From an uncultured Eubacteriales bacterium (GTDB lineage: Bacteria; Bacillota; Clostridia; Oscillospirales; CAG-382), in NCBI GenBank assembly GCA_934444485.1, contig CAKSCN010000001.1, forward strand, positions 1 to 64,000: a stretch of DNA of 64,000 bases. Direction: 5' to 3'. A program made the position numbers and the translations under genes. The notes under the pieces are model-generated. The model ran no database searches, was not told the DNA's origin, and saw only the letters and a program-made list of their open reading frames with translations. Within the stretch, counting starts at the first letter, position 1; the number at the start of each line of letters is the position of its first letter. Below are positions 9,094 through 16,867 of this stretch, piece after piece.

Positions 9094-9861
9094 ATGTCGA
9101 TTTTAACTTTTATTCTCCGTTTCCTGCTTATCTTTTTCGGTGCGGCGGCATTTGCGAACGGAGTGTTCCTCTGCGTGTACTCAAACCTTAATCTCGGAGT
9201 CTTTCTCACAATTGCACTCGGCGTGTTTCTCGCAGCGTGCGGCGTGTTCCTTAAGAAAATAGCGGCTGCGATAATCGGCGGCGGTGCTGCGAGAGCGGTG
9301 TGCGTTGCCGTGGCGGCGGTTGCCGTGGCGGAGCTTGCGCTGACGGGATTTATATTTGCGTTCGGTCACGCCGACTCCGTCGATTACAAAGAGGGCGCCG
9401 TTATCGTTCTCGGCGCAGGTCTTCGGGGCGACAGGGTGTCGAGACTTCTAAAGCTGCGTCTTGACAAAGCGGTCGAATACAGCCGCAAAAACCCCGGCGC
9501 ACTCATTGCCGTGACCGGAGGACAGGGAGCGCAGGAGGACGTCACCGAGGGTTACGCCATGGCGGAATACCTTATCTCGCAGGGAGTGCCGGAGGAGCGG
9601 ATTGTTCGTGAGGAGCGTGCGACCTCGACCTATGAGAACATGGTTTTCACGAAAGAGCTTCTTGATAAGCGTCTCGGTGAGGATTACCGCACGGTTGTCG
9701 TGACAAGCGACTTCCACGTTTACCGCTCGACTCTCTGCGCAAAGGCGGCTGGACTCGGTCGTGTGTCGCACATCGGCGCGCCAATCTCGGTTTCAACCGT
9801 GCTTCCGTGCTGTCTTCGCGAGAGCCTTGCCGTACTCAAAACGTGGGTTTACGGAAAGTAA
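9094..9861 (+). CDS. DUF218/YdcF-ElyC family membrane protein
   Basis: 255 residues. Three hydrophobic segments (about 4-25, 30-50 and 60-90) anchor a C-terminal DUF218 domain (about 100-250), recognised by GAVIVLGAGLRGD, LIAVTGGQG, ATSTYENM and VVTSDFHVYRS. Members such as SanA and ElyC act in envelope or peptidoglycan-precursor homeostasis; the reaction is not established. CGGAGG precedes the ATG by 6 bp. A rho-independent terminator closes the unit at 9879-9910. Confidence 0.85.
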   Translation: MSILTFILRFLLIFFGAAAFANGVFLCVYSNLNLGVFLTIALGVFLAACGVFLKKIAAAIIGGGAARAVCVAVAAVAVAELALTGFIFAFGHADSVDYKEGAVIVLGAGLRGDRVSRLLKLRLDKAVEYSRKNPGALIAVTGGQGAQEDVTEGYAMAEYLISQGVPEERIVREERATSTYENMVFTKELLDKRLGEDYRTVVVTSDFHVYRSTLCAKAAGLGRVSHIGAPISVSTVLPCCLRESLAVLKTWVYGK

Positions 9862-9878
9862 CAGTATATCGAAATTAT

Positions 9879-9910
9879 GCCGTCCCTTTTGAGGGGCGGC
9901 TTCTTTTTTT
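9879..9910 (+). terminator. Rho-independent terminator after the DUF218 gene
   Basis: Arms GCCGTCCC and GGGGCGGC are separated by a short TTTTGA loop and followed by TTCTTTTTTT. Confidence 0.9.
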
Positions 9911-9969
9911 GCAAAGCACGTTTTCGGCGGCTTTTGTATCGCAAACGACCAAACGAGTCGTGACTGACA

Positions 9970-9998
9970 TTTACTTTTTCCCGGCTCTGCGGTATAAT
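9970..9998 (+). promoter_or_regulatory. Promoter of the MDR oxidoreductase gene
   Basis: TTTACT (9970-9975) and a perfect TATAAT (9993-9998) with a 17-bp spacer, 40 bp before the start codon. Confidence 0.75.
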
Positions 9999-10037
9999 GC
10001 GGAAAGTGAAGCATACTTGATTTTACGGAGGTTCGTT

Positions 10038-11039
10038 ATGAAAAGAAAGCAGATACTTTTTACCGGCATTGCGAAAGCGGAGCTTAAAGAGACCGACATC
10101 CCCGAAATGACCCCGACGAGCGTGAAGCTTGACACGGAATACACCGTTGTGAGCGGTGGAACGGAGCGTGCGTGCATACTCGGAATGCCGAATGTTCAGG
10201 GGGCAGACTTTCCAAAAGCGCTCGGCTACTGCGGCGTGGGATACGTAACGGAGGCAGGACAGGATGTGAAGAGCGTCGCTGTCGGCGACAGATGCCTCGT
10301 TTATCACGGTGTTCATGCGTCGGTCAATGTTGTGCCGGAGAGCGACGTGATAAAGGTCGTACACGTAGAAGACGAGGTAAACTCGCTCGAAGCGGCGTTT
10401 GTGATAATAGCGGCAATGGGACTCGGCGGTGTGAGAAAGACACGGATAGAACTCGGTGAGTCCGCCATGGTAATGGGACTCGGACTTTTGGGAATGTTTT
10501 CGGTGCAGTTTCTGCGGCTTGGCGGAGCGTACCCTGTGATAGCCGCCGACCCCAACCCCGAACGCCGTTCTCTTGCGCTGAGGCTTGGAGCGGACTTCGC
10601 ATTTGACCCGAATGACGATAACTTTGCCGCAGAGGTAAAGAGAGTGACGGGCGGCGGAGTCAAGGCGTGCGTTGAGGTGACGGGCGTATCGAAAGCTCTG
10701 GAGCAGGCTCTCGAATGTGCGGCGTACATGGGCAGAATATCTCTTCTTGGCTGCACAAGAGTGTCGGATTGTCCGATAGACTACTATACGCAGGTACATA
10801 GACCCGGAGTTGAGCTTATCGGAGCGCACAATTTCGTTCGTCCGAAGGTCGATTCCTACCCGTACCACTGGACGCACCGTGACGACTGCACGGCGATTCT
10901 TAACTTCATTGCGGCAAAGAGAATAGAGGTTGCGCCCATGGTGTCGAGAGTCGTCCGTCCCGAAGCCGCACCCGAGGTTTACACCGAGCTTTGCTGTGAC
11001 CCCAAATTCCCCATGGGGACAGTGTTCTCGTGGAGGTGA
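10038..11039 (+). CDS. Medium-chain dehydrogenase/reductase (alcohol dehydrogenase-like), zinc ligands absent
   Basis: 333-residue NAD(P)-dependent oxidoreductase of the MDR fold. A GroES-like N domain is followed by a Rossmann domain with MVMGLGLLGMFSVQ (about 149-162) and a nucleotide-selecting IAADPN. The usual catalytic-zinc Cys of the CGTD motif is replaced (SGGTER) and the GHE motif is replaced by LGYCGVG, so it resembles non-zinc or BchC-like members; substrate unknown. ATG 10038 is chosen because ACGGAGG lies 8 bp upstream and a promoter ends 40 bp before it; the frame is open further upstream without a site. It stands alone and converges with the next gene. Confidence 0.8.
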   Translation: MKRKQILFTGIAKAELKETDIPEMTPTSVKLDTEYTVVSGGTERACILGMPNVQGADFPKALGYCGVGYVTEAGQDVKSVAVGDRCLVYHGVHASVNVVPESDVIKVVHVEDEVNSLEAAFVIIAAMGLGGVRKTRIELGESAMVMGLGLLGMFSVQFLRLGGAYPVIAADPNPERRSLALRLGADFAFDPNDDNFAAEVKRVTGGGVKACVEVTGVSKALEQALECAAYMGRISLLGCTRVSDCPIDYYTQVHRPGVELIGAHNFVRPKVDSYPYHWTHRDDCTAILNFIAAKRIEVAPMVSRVVRPEAAPEVYTELCCDPKFPMGTVFSWR

Positions 11040-11161
11040 GGGGGGAAGAGAAGGACACCCGAAAGCTTTCTTGCCTTCAAGTGTCCGTCGTGAGGGAAAT
11101 AAAATGAAAAAAATATATGGAGGTGTTTGCTTAAAAGAAAGGATTCGGTGCGCGGAGCGTA

Positions 11162-12442
11162 TTACGCAAAGAAGTATATTTCGTCCCACGCCTTGCGTGT
11201 GAATGTGCCGTCGGCTATCATCTTCTCGAAAAGCTTTGTGCCTTTTTCGCCGTTCATGCGCGTGAGGAGTGCGTTGTACGACATATCAATCATTTCGGAG
11301 CGGAGGAACTTTTCGATATCAACCTCGGTGTGAGTTATGCCGAGAGCCGCACCGAGTTCGAGAAGCTCCTCTCGGGATTTGCCGCTGTCGTCGTAACCGA
11401 GCGCACGGAGAAGAAATGTGAGGTACATCGTGCGTGTCGTCTCCTTGTCCGAGCCGAAAAGCGTCTCGGAAACACCCTTCGTGAGTCCCTTTTCGTAGGC
11501 GTAGGAAACATATCCGTCAGCCCACGAGGGTACGTCCGTAAACGGATGAGTCTTGCCGAGAGCCGCCGCATCTTTTTCTCCGCCGAGAATGCGCACAAGC
11601 ATCGTTACCGCCTCGGCACGTGTGGGAACACGACCTGTTCCGAAGTCGATTTTGCCGCTTTCGTCTTTTCCCACTCCCTTCATGAGTCCGAGCTTTGAAA
11701 GTGCGTATGCGGTCTTTTCTATGCCGAAGTACTTAACGCCGTCAGCCTCGATGAAGTTTTCTTCGGTCGGAATTACCTCGAGATTTACGAACTTCAAGCC
11801 GTTCTCCGACGCATACTTTTCTGCGGCGCTGTCCTTCTTTCCGATTATCGCAAGGTATTTGTTCCCGTCAAACGCCATTTTGCCTATCTTTTCGGCGCTT
11901 CCGAGATTTACCGCATCAAGCTCCGTACAGCCCTGGAACGCCGCGCTTGCGATAATCTTCACGTTGTCGAGATTTATGTGGCGAAGCTTCGGTGCGCCCG
12001 AGAAAACAAGGCTCGCTATGCGCTCGACGCTCTGCGGAAGCTCGACCTCTTCGAGGTTGTCCATGCCTGAGAAAACGCCGCCGAGAACCTGAATGCCGTC
12101 GCCTGCGACAAGCTTCTTTATGCCGTGAAGATCGACAGGCTCTCCGAAGCTTACGTCGCCGTCAATGTCCTTGAAGTTCTGTATTCCGTAAACGGTCTTG
12201 CCGTCGATTTTTCCGGGAAATGTGACGGTTTCGGGGGCTTTATCTCCGGTAAAGGTGAAGCCGGTTATGTAGAGCTTGTCTTCCTCGATGCGTGTAATGA
12301 ACGAAACTCTCTTAAGCTCTTCGGATACGCCTGCGGTGTCCTTTGCGGCGTCGCCCTCGGCGGCAAGAACTGCGGCGTTTGCCGAGCCTGCGAGAACCAG
12401 AGCGCAGAGTAAGAGAGAGGCAATTCGGTTTCTTACTTTCAT
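11162..12442 (-). CDS. Secreted BspA-like leucine-rich repeat protein with SLH domains
   Basis: 426 residues. A signal peptide (about 1-28) is followed by LRR_5/BspA repeats (about 70-210; phrases such as LEEVELPQSVERIASLVFSG) and at least two S-layer homology domains (about 230-400; YALSKLGLMKG, PTRAEAVTMLVRILGG, FTDVPSWADGYVSYAYEKG, TRTMYLTFLLRALGY). SLH domains usually bind secondary cell-wall polymers, so the protein is probably fixed to the wall and exposes its repeats. GGAG lies 8 bp before the ATG. The convergent gap to the MDR gene is only 122 bp. Confidence 0.88.
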   Translation of the reverse strand: MKVRNRIASLLLCALVLAGSANAAVLAAEGDAAKDTAGVSEELKRVSFITRIEEDKLYITGFTFTGDKAPETVTFPGKIDGKTVYGIQNFKDIDGDVSFGEPVDLHGIKKLVAGDGIQVLGGVFSGMDNLEEVELPQSVERIASLVFSGAPKLRHINLDNVKIIASAAFQGCTELDAVNLGSAEKIGKMAFDGNKYLAIIGKKDSAAEKYASENGLKFVNLEVIPTEENFIEADGVKYFGIEKTAYALSKLGLMKGVGKDESGKIDFGTGRVPTRAEAVTMLVRILGGEKDAAALGKTHPFTDVPSWADGYVSYAYEKGLTKGVSETLFGSDKETTRTMYLTFLLRALGYDDSGKSREELLELGAALGITHTEVDIEKFLRSEMIDMSYNALLTRMNGEKGTKLFEKMIADGTFTRKAWDEIYFFA

Positions 12443-12731
12443 CTTTGTGTCTCCTTTGTTTGAATTTGATTTATATTCAAAACGACATTTGCCGTTTCGG
12501 TTTTCGAGTTAAAGTATGCTTTTGCAGAGAAAATTGGAATTTGAAAAGAAAAACAATCTTTGCGGTTTGATTTACATAGACTGTATATGGAATAAAATGT
12601 TCCGTGATTTTATGATTTTTTGGCGATTTTTAAATTTTCGGCGGATTGTACAAATGTGAGGGGAGCAATTTGTGAGCAATGGCGAAAAAACGTCTTACAC
12701 CGCAATAAAAAGCCGAGAGTAAATCGGAGAT

Positions 12732-13367
12732 TCAGTAATCTATCTCCATGAGGTCGCTTATTCTTGTCCATGATGCCTTAAGATAGCCGAAGCTGAAATC
12801 GTCGCCGTCGGACTCCGCACCCGTCATGTAATAAGCCGTGCTCTTTCTGTCGAGATTTTTAACAAGAACATTTATGTATCTTGCACGGCTGTTGTAGGAG
12901 TGAAGTGTGAGGCTGTAGTCCTTGTAGAGAACGGTGCTTGCCGTTTTCTTGTTAAAGCTGTAGAAATGAAGCGTTCCTTCGCTGTCGCCCATGTATGCCG
13001 ATACGTAAAGATAGCCGTTTGTGTCTGCATGAACCCACATATCCATTGCAAAGAAGTCGCTGTTGAGTCTGTCATCGCCGATTACATACTGCTCTTCGGC
13101 AAGGTCGAAAAGGTTTGTGTTGTCATCGGGTGCGTCAATAGAAGAGATCATAGCCATGGTGCTGATATCCGAAACATTTATTTCACGTGTCTTTACGGTC
13201 ACGTCCGCAATTTCCGTCATGTCGCCGTTTTCATCAATAAAGAAGAACTCGGGAATATCGTTCATGTTGCCGCTCTCGGCTTTTTCGTTTGCGGCGAATG
13301 CATTGCCGGAGGTCATTGCCGTGACTGCGAGGACAACTGTGAAAATAGCTGTAAATATCTTTTTCAT
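12732..13367 (-). CDS. Secreted protein of unknown function
   Basis: 211 residues with a clear signal peptide (MKKIFTAIFTVVLAVTAM..., cleavage near AFA-AN at about residue 26). The mature part is acidic, then beta-rich with many Tyr and Ser residues; no Cys or enzymatic motif is seen. I do not recognise the family. It begins 30 bp after the end of the next upstream small secreted protein, so both are probably one transcript driven by the sigma-type promoter at 13908-13940. Envelope or stress function is inferred only from that link. Confidence 0.7.
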   Translation of the reverse strand: MKKIFTAIFTVVLAVTAMTSGNAFAANEKAESGNMNDIPEFFFIDENGDMTEIADVTVKTREINVSDISTMAMISSIDAPDDNTNLFDLAEEQYVIGDDRLNSDFFAMDMWVHADTNGYLYVSAYMGDSEGTLHFYSFNKKTASTVLYKDYSLTLHSYNSRARYINVLVKNLDRKSTAYYMTGAESDGDDFSFGYLKASWTRISDLMEIDY

Positions 13368-13397
13368 GTTGGTTGTCCTTTCTTTTTTTAAAATTAA

Positions 13398-13808
13398 TCA
13401 GAATGTTTTGGTTATTGTTTTCGATGCTGTTTCGGTTTTTGATGAGGTATATGCTTTTGCGCTGATAACGAGCTTGTATGATTCGCCTTCTTCGGCGTCA
13501 AAATTGTCGTAGGCGGTCAAAGCGTTTGAAGCTGTTGAACGGCTCCAAGTATCAACCTCATACCATGTATTTCCCTGCTTGTGGAATACTGTTATGTCGG
13601 CAGTGATTTTTACAACGGAAGTGTTGCCTTTGACATCAATTGACCACTCTCCGGCTTTTGCCGAACTGTCATATGTAAGCTGTCCCGAAACATTTTTGAT
13701 ATATGTCCAGTTGGGGCGGATAGGCTCTTCCTTTATAGCGGAAACACACAGTGATGAAATTAAAAGTACTGCTGCGAGAGTGAAGGCAAATATTTTTTTG
13801 AAGTTCAT
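13398..13808 (-). CDS. Small secreted protein, possibly DUF6147-like
   Basis: 136 residues. A signal peptide (about 1-24, ending VSA) is followed by a single compact beta-rich domain starting RPNWTYIKNVSGQLTY and ending in a Thr/Ser/Lys-rich strand. The RPNWTYI opening recalls small secreted Clostridia proteins (DUF6147 type), but I am unsure. AAAGGA precedes the ATG. First gene after a promoter identical over 33 bp to that of the nearby sigma factor, so it is a likely member of that regulon. Confidence 0.7.
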   Translation of the reverse strand: MNFKKIFAFTLAAVLLISSLCVSAIKEEPIRPNWTYIKNVSGQLTYDSSAKAGEWSIDVKGNTSVVKITADITVFHKQGNTWYEVDTWSRSTASNALTAYDNFDAEEGESYKLVISAKAYTSSKTETASKTITKTF

Positions 13809-13907
13809 AGTAAAAATCCTTTCTTTTTTCTTTTTTTGATTTGATTTTGATTGGTTCTATAAGCTCAGCCCAATGGTATCACCTCCATACAAATTGCTCC
13901 CTTACCC

Positions 13908-13940
13908 TATATAACCGTTTTTCGAGGCAAAAAGTCAGCG
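13908..13940 (-). promoter_or_regulatory. Putative ECF-sigma promoter of the secreted-protein operon
   Basis: On the minus strand this 33-bp block is identical to 15432-15464, upstream of the sigma factor gene. It reads TGACTT, 17 bp, TTATAT, giving a start point about 90 bp before the ATG at 13808. Sequence outside the block differs between the two sites. Confidence 0.7.
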
Positions 13941-14038
13941 ATTTTTCAAATAATTTTTTGAAAAAATTGAAATTCAGAGATTTGCACAAAAATCAGGTCG
14001 AAAATAACAGAAATCGAGCGGTAATTTTGGGTAAAATG

Positions 14039-14782
14039 CTAACGCACACTGCCGGCAATTTTTAACAGTTGCTCTTTGCCGATTTTGATGTTATCAAAGG
14101 TGTAAAGTGAATATTTGTATTCACCGTCGCTCCAAATCAAGGAATATGTTTCGTCATCAAAATAGTAAAGTAACAGACCGTCGCCGTTTCCGATTGCTAC
14201 CGTTTCAATTGAACAGAATTCATTGTCCAGACTGTCGGAGGATCCGTCTATTATTGTTTGGCTGTATGTGAGTATGATATTTTCGTCTTGCATGTATAGG
14301 ATACTGAAACACCCCTTGATATCAAGACTAACCTCCCCCGTCCACTCTGCCGGAATATCTCTCGGCTCTTTTTTCACCTCGATAAATTCGGGCGGATTCT
14401 TGAGGCGTGACTCAAAGCCGAGGTCGAGGAAGACGTCGAAAAGCTCAACCGAGGCATTCCAGAACCTGCCGGCAAAGCGCAGAAAGCCTTCACGCATGGC
14501 GCCGACGTTAAACGTCATTGCAAATGTGAGCGCACATATGACTGCGGCAACGGCGATTCGTCTGAGCGGAATGAACGAAAAACCGTATTCGCGGCGGTTG
14601 TATTCATCTCTGAGGAGGCGCTTTATCCGTCGGTTGAGCGAACGGGGACGTTTTGCCGCACGCTTTGAATATGCTTCGTATTCTTCGGAATTCAACTGCG
14701 CCGTGACATTCGCCATTGCTTCCGTAAGGGTGACGTTTTCGGCGCCTTTTTCGTTGTCAATACCGACAGCCATGTATATCAT
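14039..14782 (-). CDS. Membrane-anchored DUF4367-type protein, probable anti-sigma factor
   Basis: 247 residues. A cytoplasmic, basic N-terminal part (about 1-70) is followed by one membrane segment (about 75-92, IAVAAVICALTFAMTFNVGA) and an extracellular domain whose end (ILTYSQTIIDG... to LLKIAGSVR) matches the DUF4367 pattern. It overlaps the upstream sigma factor gene by 26 bp, the usual layout for a sigma/anti-sigma pair, so it likely holds that sigma factor inactive at the membrane (inference). No zinc-finger HxxxCxxC motif is visible. Confidence 0.75.
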   Translation of the reverse strand: MIYMAVGIDNEKGAENVTLTEAMANVTAQLNSEEYEAYSKRAAKRPRSLNRRIKRLLRDEYNRREYGFSFIPLRRIAVAAVICALTFAMTFNVGAMREGFLRFAGRFWNASVELFDVFLDLGFESRLKNPPEFIEVKKEPRDIPAEWTGEVSLDIKGCFSILYMQDENIILTYSQTIIDGSSDSLDNEFCSIETVAIGNGDGLLLYYFDDETYSLIWSDGEYKYSLYTFDNIKIGKEQLLKIAGSVR

Positions 14783-15392
14783 ACTCCTTTTCGAGAATTT
14801 CTTTGAGCCGTGAACGCGCCTTGTAAAGACGGGTGCGCACTGCTCCGGTGTTTATTCCGAGGTATTCCCCCGCCTCCGCACAGGAGAGGCCGCAGAAATA
14901 CACAAGGTTCACGGCGTCACGCATTTCGGGCGTGAGCTTTTCCACCGCACTGCGCACCGCTTCACACTCTTCACGGCGTATTATTATTTCCTCCGTGTCG
15001 TCTGCTTCGTCGGAAAAGCACGCTTCAAGAGAGCTTTCTCCTTCAACGTCGCAGTCGTCGCAATATGAGGGCTGTACCTCGTGGTGCGAAATGCGCTTGC
15101 GGCGGTTGTAGTTGTCTATCGCCTTGTTGCGCACTATGCTCCGTATGCATATCGCCGCCATACTGCATATGACCTCGTCCGAACGCCCTTTGAGCTTCGG
15201 CAGGTATTTTATCATTCTGCACAGGGCGTCATTTACGGCGTCCTCCGCATCGTGCTTTTTGCCGAGTACCTCGAGAGCGGCGGTGTACATGAAGTCGCCG
15301 TATTTTTCGTAGATACGTTCAATCAGGCGTATGTCCTCTTTAACCGTGTCGGTTCCCGTCCCGACAACAGCCATTACAATGAAAAGATTCAT
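14757..15392 (-). CDS. ECF-type RNA polymerase sigma factor
   Basis: 211 residues. Region 2 is at about 22-100 (YEKYGDFMYTAALEVLGKKHDAEDAVNDAL) and region 4 at about 140-200 (LTPEMRDAVNLVYFCGLSCAEAGEYLGINTGAVRTRLYKAR), with an acidic linker (about 110-135). Start 15392 is preferred because AGAGGTAA lies upstream; an in-frame ATG at 15374 has no site. Its promoter region (15432-15464) is duplicated before the secreted-protein operon, which suggests autoregulation. Confidence 0.9.
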   Translation of the reverse strand: MNLFIVMAVVGTGTDTVKEDIRLIERIYEKYGDFMYTAALEVLGKKHDAEDAVNDALCRMIKYLPKLKGRSDEVICSMAAICIRSIVRNKAIDNYNRRKRISHHEVQPSYCDDCDVEGESSLEACFSDEADDTEEIIIRREECEAVRSAVEKLTPEMRDAVNLVYFCGLSCAEAGEYLGINTGAVRTRLYKARSRLKEILEKEYDIHGCRY

Positions 15393-15431
15393 TCGTTACC
15401 GTTACCTCTGAACAAACTTTCTCCGCTGCTA

Positions 15432-15464
15432 TATATAACCGTTTTTCGAGGCAAAAAGTCAGCG
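15432..15464 (-). promoter_or_regulatory. Putative autoregulated promoter of the ECF sigma operon
   Basis: Same 33-bp block as 13908-13940, with TGACTT and TTATAT spaced 17 bp on the minus strand, about 40 bp before the sigma start codon. Confidence 0.7.
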
Positions 15465-15720
15465 GTTTTTGCGATAGTTTACAATTTATTTACAAAAGGC
15501 GAAGAATACCGCCTCTCCGCCGCTAAAATTTATCGTTTTCTCCTTGAGGAAAAGCGGCGTCAGAGCTTTTCAACTCCAACTCCACTCTGATGAAATCCGA
15601 GCTTTCCCTCACCGCACACGCCCCAATTTCGCACCATGTAATCAATGAAGAAAAGCGACTTTAGAAGCTTTTCCTCCCCAATTCTCCATTTTCCACTTTC
15701 AATTCTCAATTAAAAAAGTG
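15465..15720. repeat. Intergenic repeats between the sigma operon and the toxin-antitoxin locus
   Basis: No gene is visible. The stretch contains an AAGAAAAGCGACTTTAGAAGC motif (about 15648) shared with 3442 and 6953, and an AATTCTCCATT / CAATTCTCAATT run (15685-15716) of the kind seen at 3615, 9025 and 19300. Confidence 0.5.
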
Positions 15721-15732
15721 CAGACTTTGCAC

Positions 15733-15761
15733 TTGACAAATCCGCACCGATGTGGTACAAT
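15733..15761 (+). promoter_or_regulatory. Strong promoter of the antisense RNA
   Basis: Consensus-like TTGACA (15733-15738) and TACAAT (15756-15761) with a 17-bp spacer. No reading frame of any size follows; a structured short RNA does. Confidence 0.85.
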
Positions 15762-15767
15762 ATAAGT

Positions 15768-15850
15768 GAAAGAGGCGAACCTTAACGGTTATGCCGCTTC
15801 AGGGTACTTTTTTAGATAACCCCTATGGGCAAGTGGGGGTTATCTTACTG
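15768..15850 (+). ncRNA. Putative type I antitoxin RNA
   Basis: A predicted transcript of about 80 nt starts 7 bp after the -10 box. It has a 5' hairpin (AAGAGGCGAACC pairing imperfectly with GGTTATGCCGCTT, 15769-15800) and ends in a perfect 10-bp stem, arms 15814-15823 and 15836-15845. Its 3' part is antisense to the end of the small toxin gene, which converges on it. The layout matches Fst/par and TxpA/RatA-type loci. Confidence 0.65.
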
Positions 15851-15935
15851 TTTGCACAGGAAGTGCAAATGAAAAAATGTAGAGCACTATGATAACGGCT
15901 ATAGCCAGTTTCCATATGCGTTCGTATTTCTTCAT
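15840..15935 (-). CDS. Small hydrophobic peptide, putative type I toxin
   Basis: 31-residue peptide starting MKKYERIWKL and ending LPVQTVR. A basic N terminus is followed by one membrane-spanning stretch (about 10-25) and a short polar tail. A near-perfect GAGGAGGTGA site stands 5 bp before the ATG at 15935. The stop codon lies inside the shared terminator stem with the convergent RNA. Its own promoter at 16047-16075 gives a leader of about 105 nt, typical of toxins held untranslated until processed. Membrane damage on release from the antisense RNA is inferred from the family layout. Confidence 0.7.
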   Translation of the reverse strand: MKKYERIWKLAIAVIIVLYIFSFALPVQTVR

Positions 15936-16046
15936 TGCAATCACCTCCTCTCTCGACAAACGTCGTAAAGGGGAAGCGACATAACCGCCCAGTATTTAAC
16001 TGTAGAAAATTCAACCTCTTTCAGCCGAGCCTTGCTCGACTTTTTT

Positions 16047-16075
16047 ATTTTATCACAGTTTTTGACAAAATGCAA
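16047..16075 (-). promoter_or_regulatory. Promoter of the small toxin mRNA
   Basis: On the minus strand TTGCAT (16070-16075) and TAAAAT (16047-16052) have a 17-bp spacer. Confidence 0.6.
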
Positions 16076-16149
16076 GAATATTTTGTAAAGGTTGAGGTTT
16101 TTGTGCCTACCGTTTGTCGTATTTCTACGGTATGGAAACGATAACCATA

Positions 16150-16860
16150 CCTTGGGTTAATTCGGAACGGAGCATATATGCTCGTCAAGCCCGTTCCCTA
16201 CAAAGTACCATTGAGAGAATGCAAACTTCGAGCTACGCACTCTCAATAAAGCTTGATTTTCACTGAATTTCCCATGAAGAAAGCACTTATCCGACAGTCC
16301 CTCAGTCCGACGACTGCGTAACGACTTCGTCGTGACAGCTCCGGAGGTTGCCTTGCAACCGGTTGCACAAGAGGATGCCTCCGGAGTTGACACGGTCAAC
16401 TCGAGAGTAAATTGCTTCGCAATTTCTCTGGCGGCTTTGCCGCCTCCAATACACCATGGAGAAAGTGCTAACCTTGAGTTTCGCACTCTCAAGGAAGCTT
16501 AATTCTCACCGAATTCCCCATGAGCAAGCGCAAACCTCAATTCAAGCACTGCCCCAAAAGCTCATCTTTCCGTAATTTGTCGTCGAACGAAGTGAGGTGC
16601 AAATTTCGGGAACGGGAGAAGGTAGAAATTACAGTCCCCACAAAGCCTGATGCAAAAAAATCACGACCCGGCGCTTGCGTATATGGCGTCGGGTCGCCGT
16701 ACTATCTCGGATAAGATGAGTCTTCCTCATTTCACGACGGAGGCTTAGCCGATGTCGTGTGGTACTACCTCTAAATTACTATAGGATAAAGTCTTTTGGT
16801 TCTTTTCTTCAGAAAAGAACACCCCCGTAAAGCTCTCGTAAGCCCTCGTAATCCCCGTAA
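16150..16860 (-). repeat. Composite multi-hairpin intergenic element, copy 5
   Basis: Read on the minus strand it starts immediately after the pheT stop, with the GTTCTTTTC/GAAAAGAAC module (16796-16820). It then has a CACGAC/GTCGTG hairpin enclosing GGCtaaGCC (about 16730-16755), a hairpin with arms 16664-16674 and 16686-16696 around CATATACGCAA, a CGAAATTTG/CAAATTACGG-type hairpin (about 16575-16625), and the terminal nested hairpins (16300-16450). The stretch 16100-16200 shares a GTATTTCTACGGTATG core with 3240. No gene is visible. Confidence 0.8.
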
Positions 16861-16867
16861 GCCTTCG

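Noticed and set aside
11104..11202. Small plus-strand frame MKKIYGGVCLKERIR
   Set aside because: Weak ribosome binding site and it runs into the 3' end of the convergent SLH gene; no conserved feature.
16300..16450. Possible insertion sequence ends (repeats with inverted arms)
   Set aside because: The palindromes nest inside each other without a transposase or target-site duplication, and they fit the composite-element structure.
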